A DNA stretch of 7,144 nucleotides from Saprospirales bacterium. GTDB lineage: Bacteria; Bacteroidota; Bacteroidia; Chitinophagales; Saprospiraceae. How positions within the stretch are numbered: the stretch's first letter is position 1; the number at the start of each line of letters is the position of its first letter. Under the pieces are notes generated by a model. The model searched no databases. It was not told the origin of the DNA and saw only the letters and a program-made list of their open reading frames with translations. Of this stretch, positions 5,947-7,144 are shown one piece after another. The position numbers and the translations under genes are program-made. The stretch is from the NCBI GenBank assembly GCA_003448025.1, contig DLXL01000607.1:453-7596 (forward strand), in the 5' to 3' direction.

Positions 5947-7144
5947 TCAACTCTTTGATCCAGCAATTTCCACTTCTTTACGCTCAATGGTGGGTACATT
6001 TTTCACCACCATATGCATGGTATTTCGGATCCGTTCCTCAAAAAGGACAATTTTACCTTTTTTTAAATTTGTGATCGTATCTTCCATGTAATGCCGAACT
6101 GTAATCAGTTCTAATCCCTGTTCTATTTTTACTTTGAACTCGTCTGACACCTCTTTCACAAACTTCTCAAGTCTATCAGGCACGTTCGGCACACAGATGG
6201 TAAATGAAACTGCGGTATTCTGCATCATATTAACAAATATGCGCAGGTCAGCGGCCTTGCCGAACAAACGCGCCATATGGTGTTCAGCCACAAAGGAGTA
6301 GTCCAGGGTGCTGATATGCATTAACGCCTGGTTTTTTTCAACCACCACGATAGGCGGATAATTATCATCTGTATCTGAACTGATTTCCGTACCGGGAGCC
6401 GTTGGATCCAGGAAGGATTTAACGAACATGGGTATGTTCTTGTTTTGCAGGGGCTTAATGGTTTTTGGGTGAATGACCTGTGCGCCATAATAGGTCATTT
6501 CAATGGCTTCACGGTAACTGAGGCGATCCAGCTTGATGGTATTGTCAAAGATGCGTGGATCAGCATTGAGTACGCCTGGCACATCTTTCCAAATGGTCAT
6601 GGCTTCTGCATCGAGGCAATGAGAGAAAATGGCTGCAGAATAGTCTGAACCTTCCCGCCCGAGGGTTGTGGTGAAGTTTTCTGAGGTGCTGCCAATGAAT
6701 CCCTGAGTGAGCACAAAACCACCCTTTTCCAACATGGGCGCAACCACTTTTTGGGCATTAGCCTTGGTTTTATCCCAATTAACCCAGCCTTCGCGATAGG
6801 TGTTATCTGTTGCTACCACGTCACGCGCATCCAGCCATTGGGTTTTAAGCCCTATTTTATTGAGGTACGATGCCACGATTTTAGATGATACCAACTCACC
6901 CATACAAACGATCTGATCATACATGTAATCGTAATTTTCGGAGGGCTTTTCCTCAAGCACCCATTCCCCTTCCACAAAGGTGTCGTTTACGGTAGTGAAA
7001 GCTTCATCACCGGCATCAAACAACTCACGCATGATAGCATAATGCTGTTCTTTTAGCGCATTGTACAGGTTTTGAGCCTCTCCGGTTTGGTTGGCATGCG
7101 CAGCAATCACTGCTTCCAGCGCATTGGTGGTTTTACCCATGGCC
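5947..7144 (-). CDS. lysC: Aspartate kinase, 5' end outside window
   Basis: Phosphorylates L-aspartate with ATP to 4-phospho-L-aspartate, the first step to lysine/diaminopimelate, threonine and methionine; cytoplasmic. The ATG at 7140 is internal: the preceding codon is GCC (Ala), and the sequence reads A-MGKTTNALE, matching the conserved SAMGKTTN segment. The N-terminal KFGG ATP/aspartate motif (roughly 40-45 residues) therefore lies beyond the right edge. Counting from that Met, visible motifs are MGELVSS (80-86), TTTLGREGSDYSAA (157-170), WKDVPGVLNADPR (184-196) and GAQVIHPKTIKP (219-230). ACT-type regulatory domains cover about 273-385 (LMHISTLDYSF, AVSFTICVPN). No homoserine dehydrogenase domain follows, since the protein stops at SKS near 5950, so it is monofunctional. 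The symbol lysC is by family; which end product inhibits it cannot be told here. The 153-base gap 5794-5946 to the next gene shows no clear terminator. Confidence 0.96.
   Translation of the reverse strand, partial: AMGKTTNALEAVIAAHANQTGEAQNLYNALKEQHYAIMRELFDAGDEAFTTVNDTFVEGEWVLEEKPSENYDYMYDQIVCMGELVSSKIVASYLNKIGLKTQWLDARDVVATDNTYREGWVNWDKTKANAQKVVAPMLEKGGFVLTQGFIGSTSENFTTTLGREGSDYSAAIFSHCLDAEAMTIWKDVPGVLNADPRIFDNTIKLDRLSYREAIEMTYYGAQVIHPKTIKPLQNKNIPMFVKSFLDPTAPGTEISSDTDDNYPPIVVVEKNQALMHISTLDYSFVAEHHMARLFGKAADLRIFVNMMQNTAVSFTICVPNVPDRLEKFVKEVSDEFKVKIEQGLELITVRHYMEDTITNLKKGKIVLFEERIRNTMHMVVKNVPTIERKEVEIAGSKS

Noticed and set aside
7138..7140. ATG at 7140 as the start of aspartate kinase
   Set aside because: The preceding in-frame codon is Ala and the context matches the internal SAMGKTTN motif, so the gene continues past the window edge.

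Overview
The window looks like chromosomal DNA of a Bacteroidota bacterium, plausibly of the Saprospiria/Chitinophagia side. Three things suggest this. One secreted protein ends in a Bacteroidota-specific type IX secretion (T9SS) sorting domain. A MoxR - DUF58 - small membrane protein cluster has the order of the Bacteroidota Bat operon. Start codons lack Shine-Dalgarno sequences. The genus is an inference only.

Layout. On the minus strand, positions 2532 down to 1 hold the front of a Bat-type operon: a MoxR AAA+ ATPase, a DUF58/VWA protein, and a membrane protein that overlaps the DUF58 gene by 8 bases and runs off the left edge. A short divergent intergenic region with a 7-6-7 palindrome separates it from a plus-strand gene (2706-3212) for a small, unrecognised exported or membrane protein. 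That gene converges on a minus-strand gene (3442-4443) for a secreted DUF1028 protein with a T9SS C-terminal domain. After a 336-base gene-poor stretch comes a minus-strand gene (4780-5793) for a membrane-anchored protein whose C-terminal part resembles the Ppx/GppA (ASKHA, actin-like) fold. The right edge holds most of an aspartate kinase gene (5947-7144, minus), cut at its 5' end.

How the genes relate. MoxR and DUF58 proteins usually work as a pair (chaperone-like ATPase plus VWA client) with membrane-bound Bat proteins at the cell envelope, and the overlapping third gene fits that. The other genes have no obvious pathway in common. Aspartate kinase is housekeeping amino-acid metabolism, and the DUF1028 and ASKHA-like proteins are both extracytoplasmic by prediction but of unknown role.

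The most unusual structure is non-coding. Both intergenic regions beside the DUF1028 gene carry heptamer repeats arranged as facing inverted arrays. The downstream one is GC-rich (ACGGTGG/ACGGCCT), surrounds a perfect 19-bp bidirectional terminator hairpin, and overlaps the stop codons of both convergent genes. The upstream one is AT-rich (CGGAAAT type), has a perfect 32-bp inverted core, and encloses a short open frame. I see no CRISPR array, tRNA, rRNA or transposase, and no clearly new multi-gene system.
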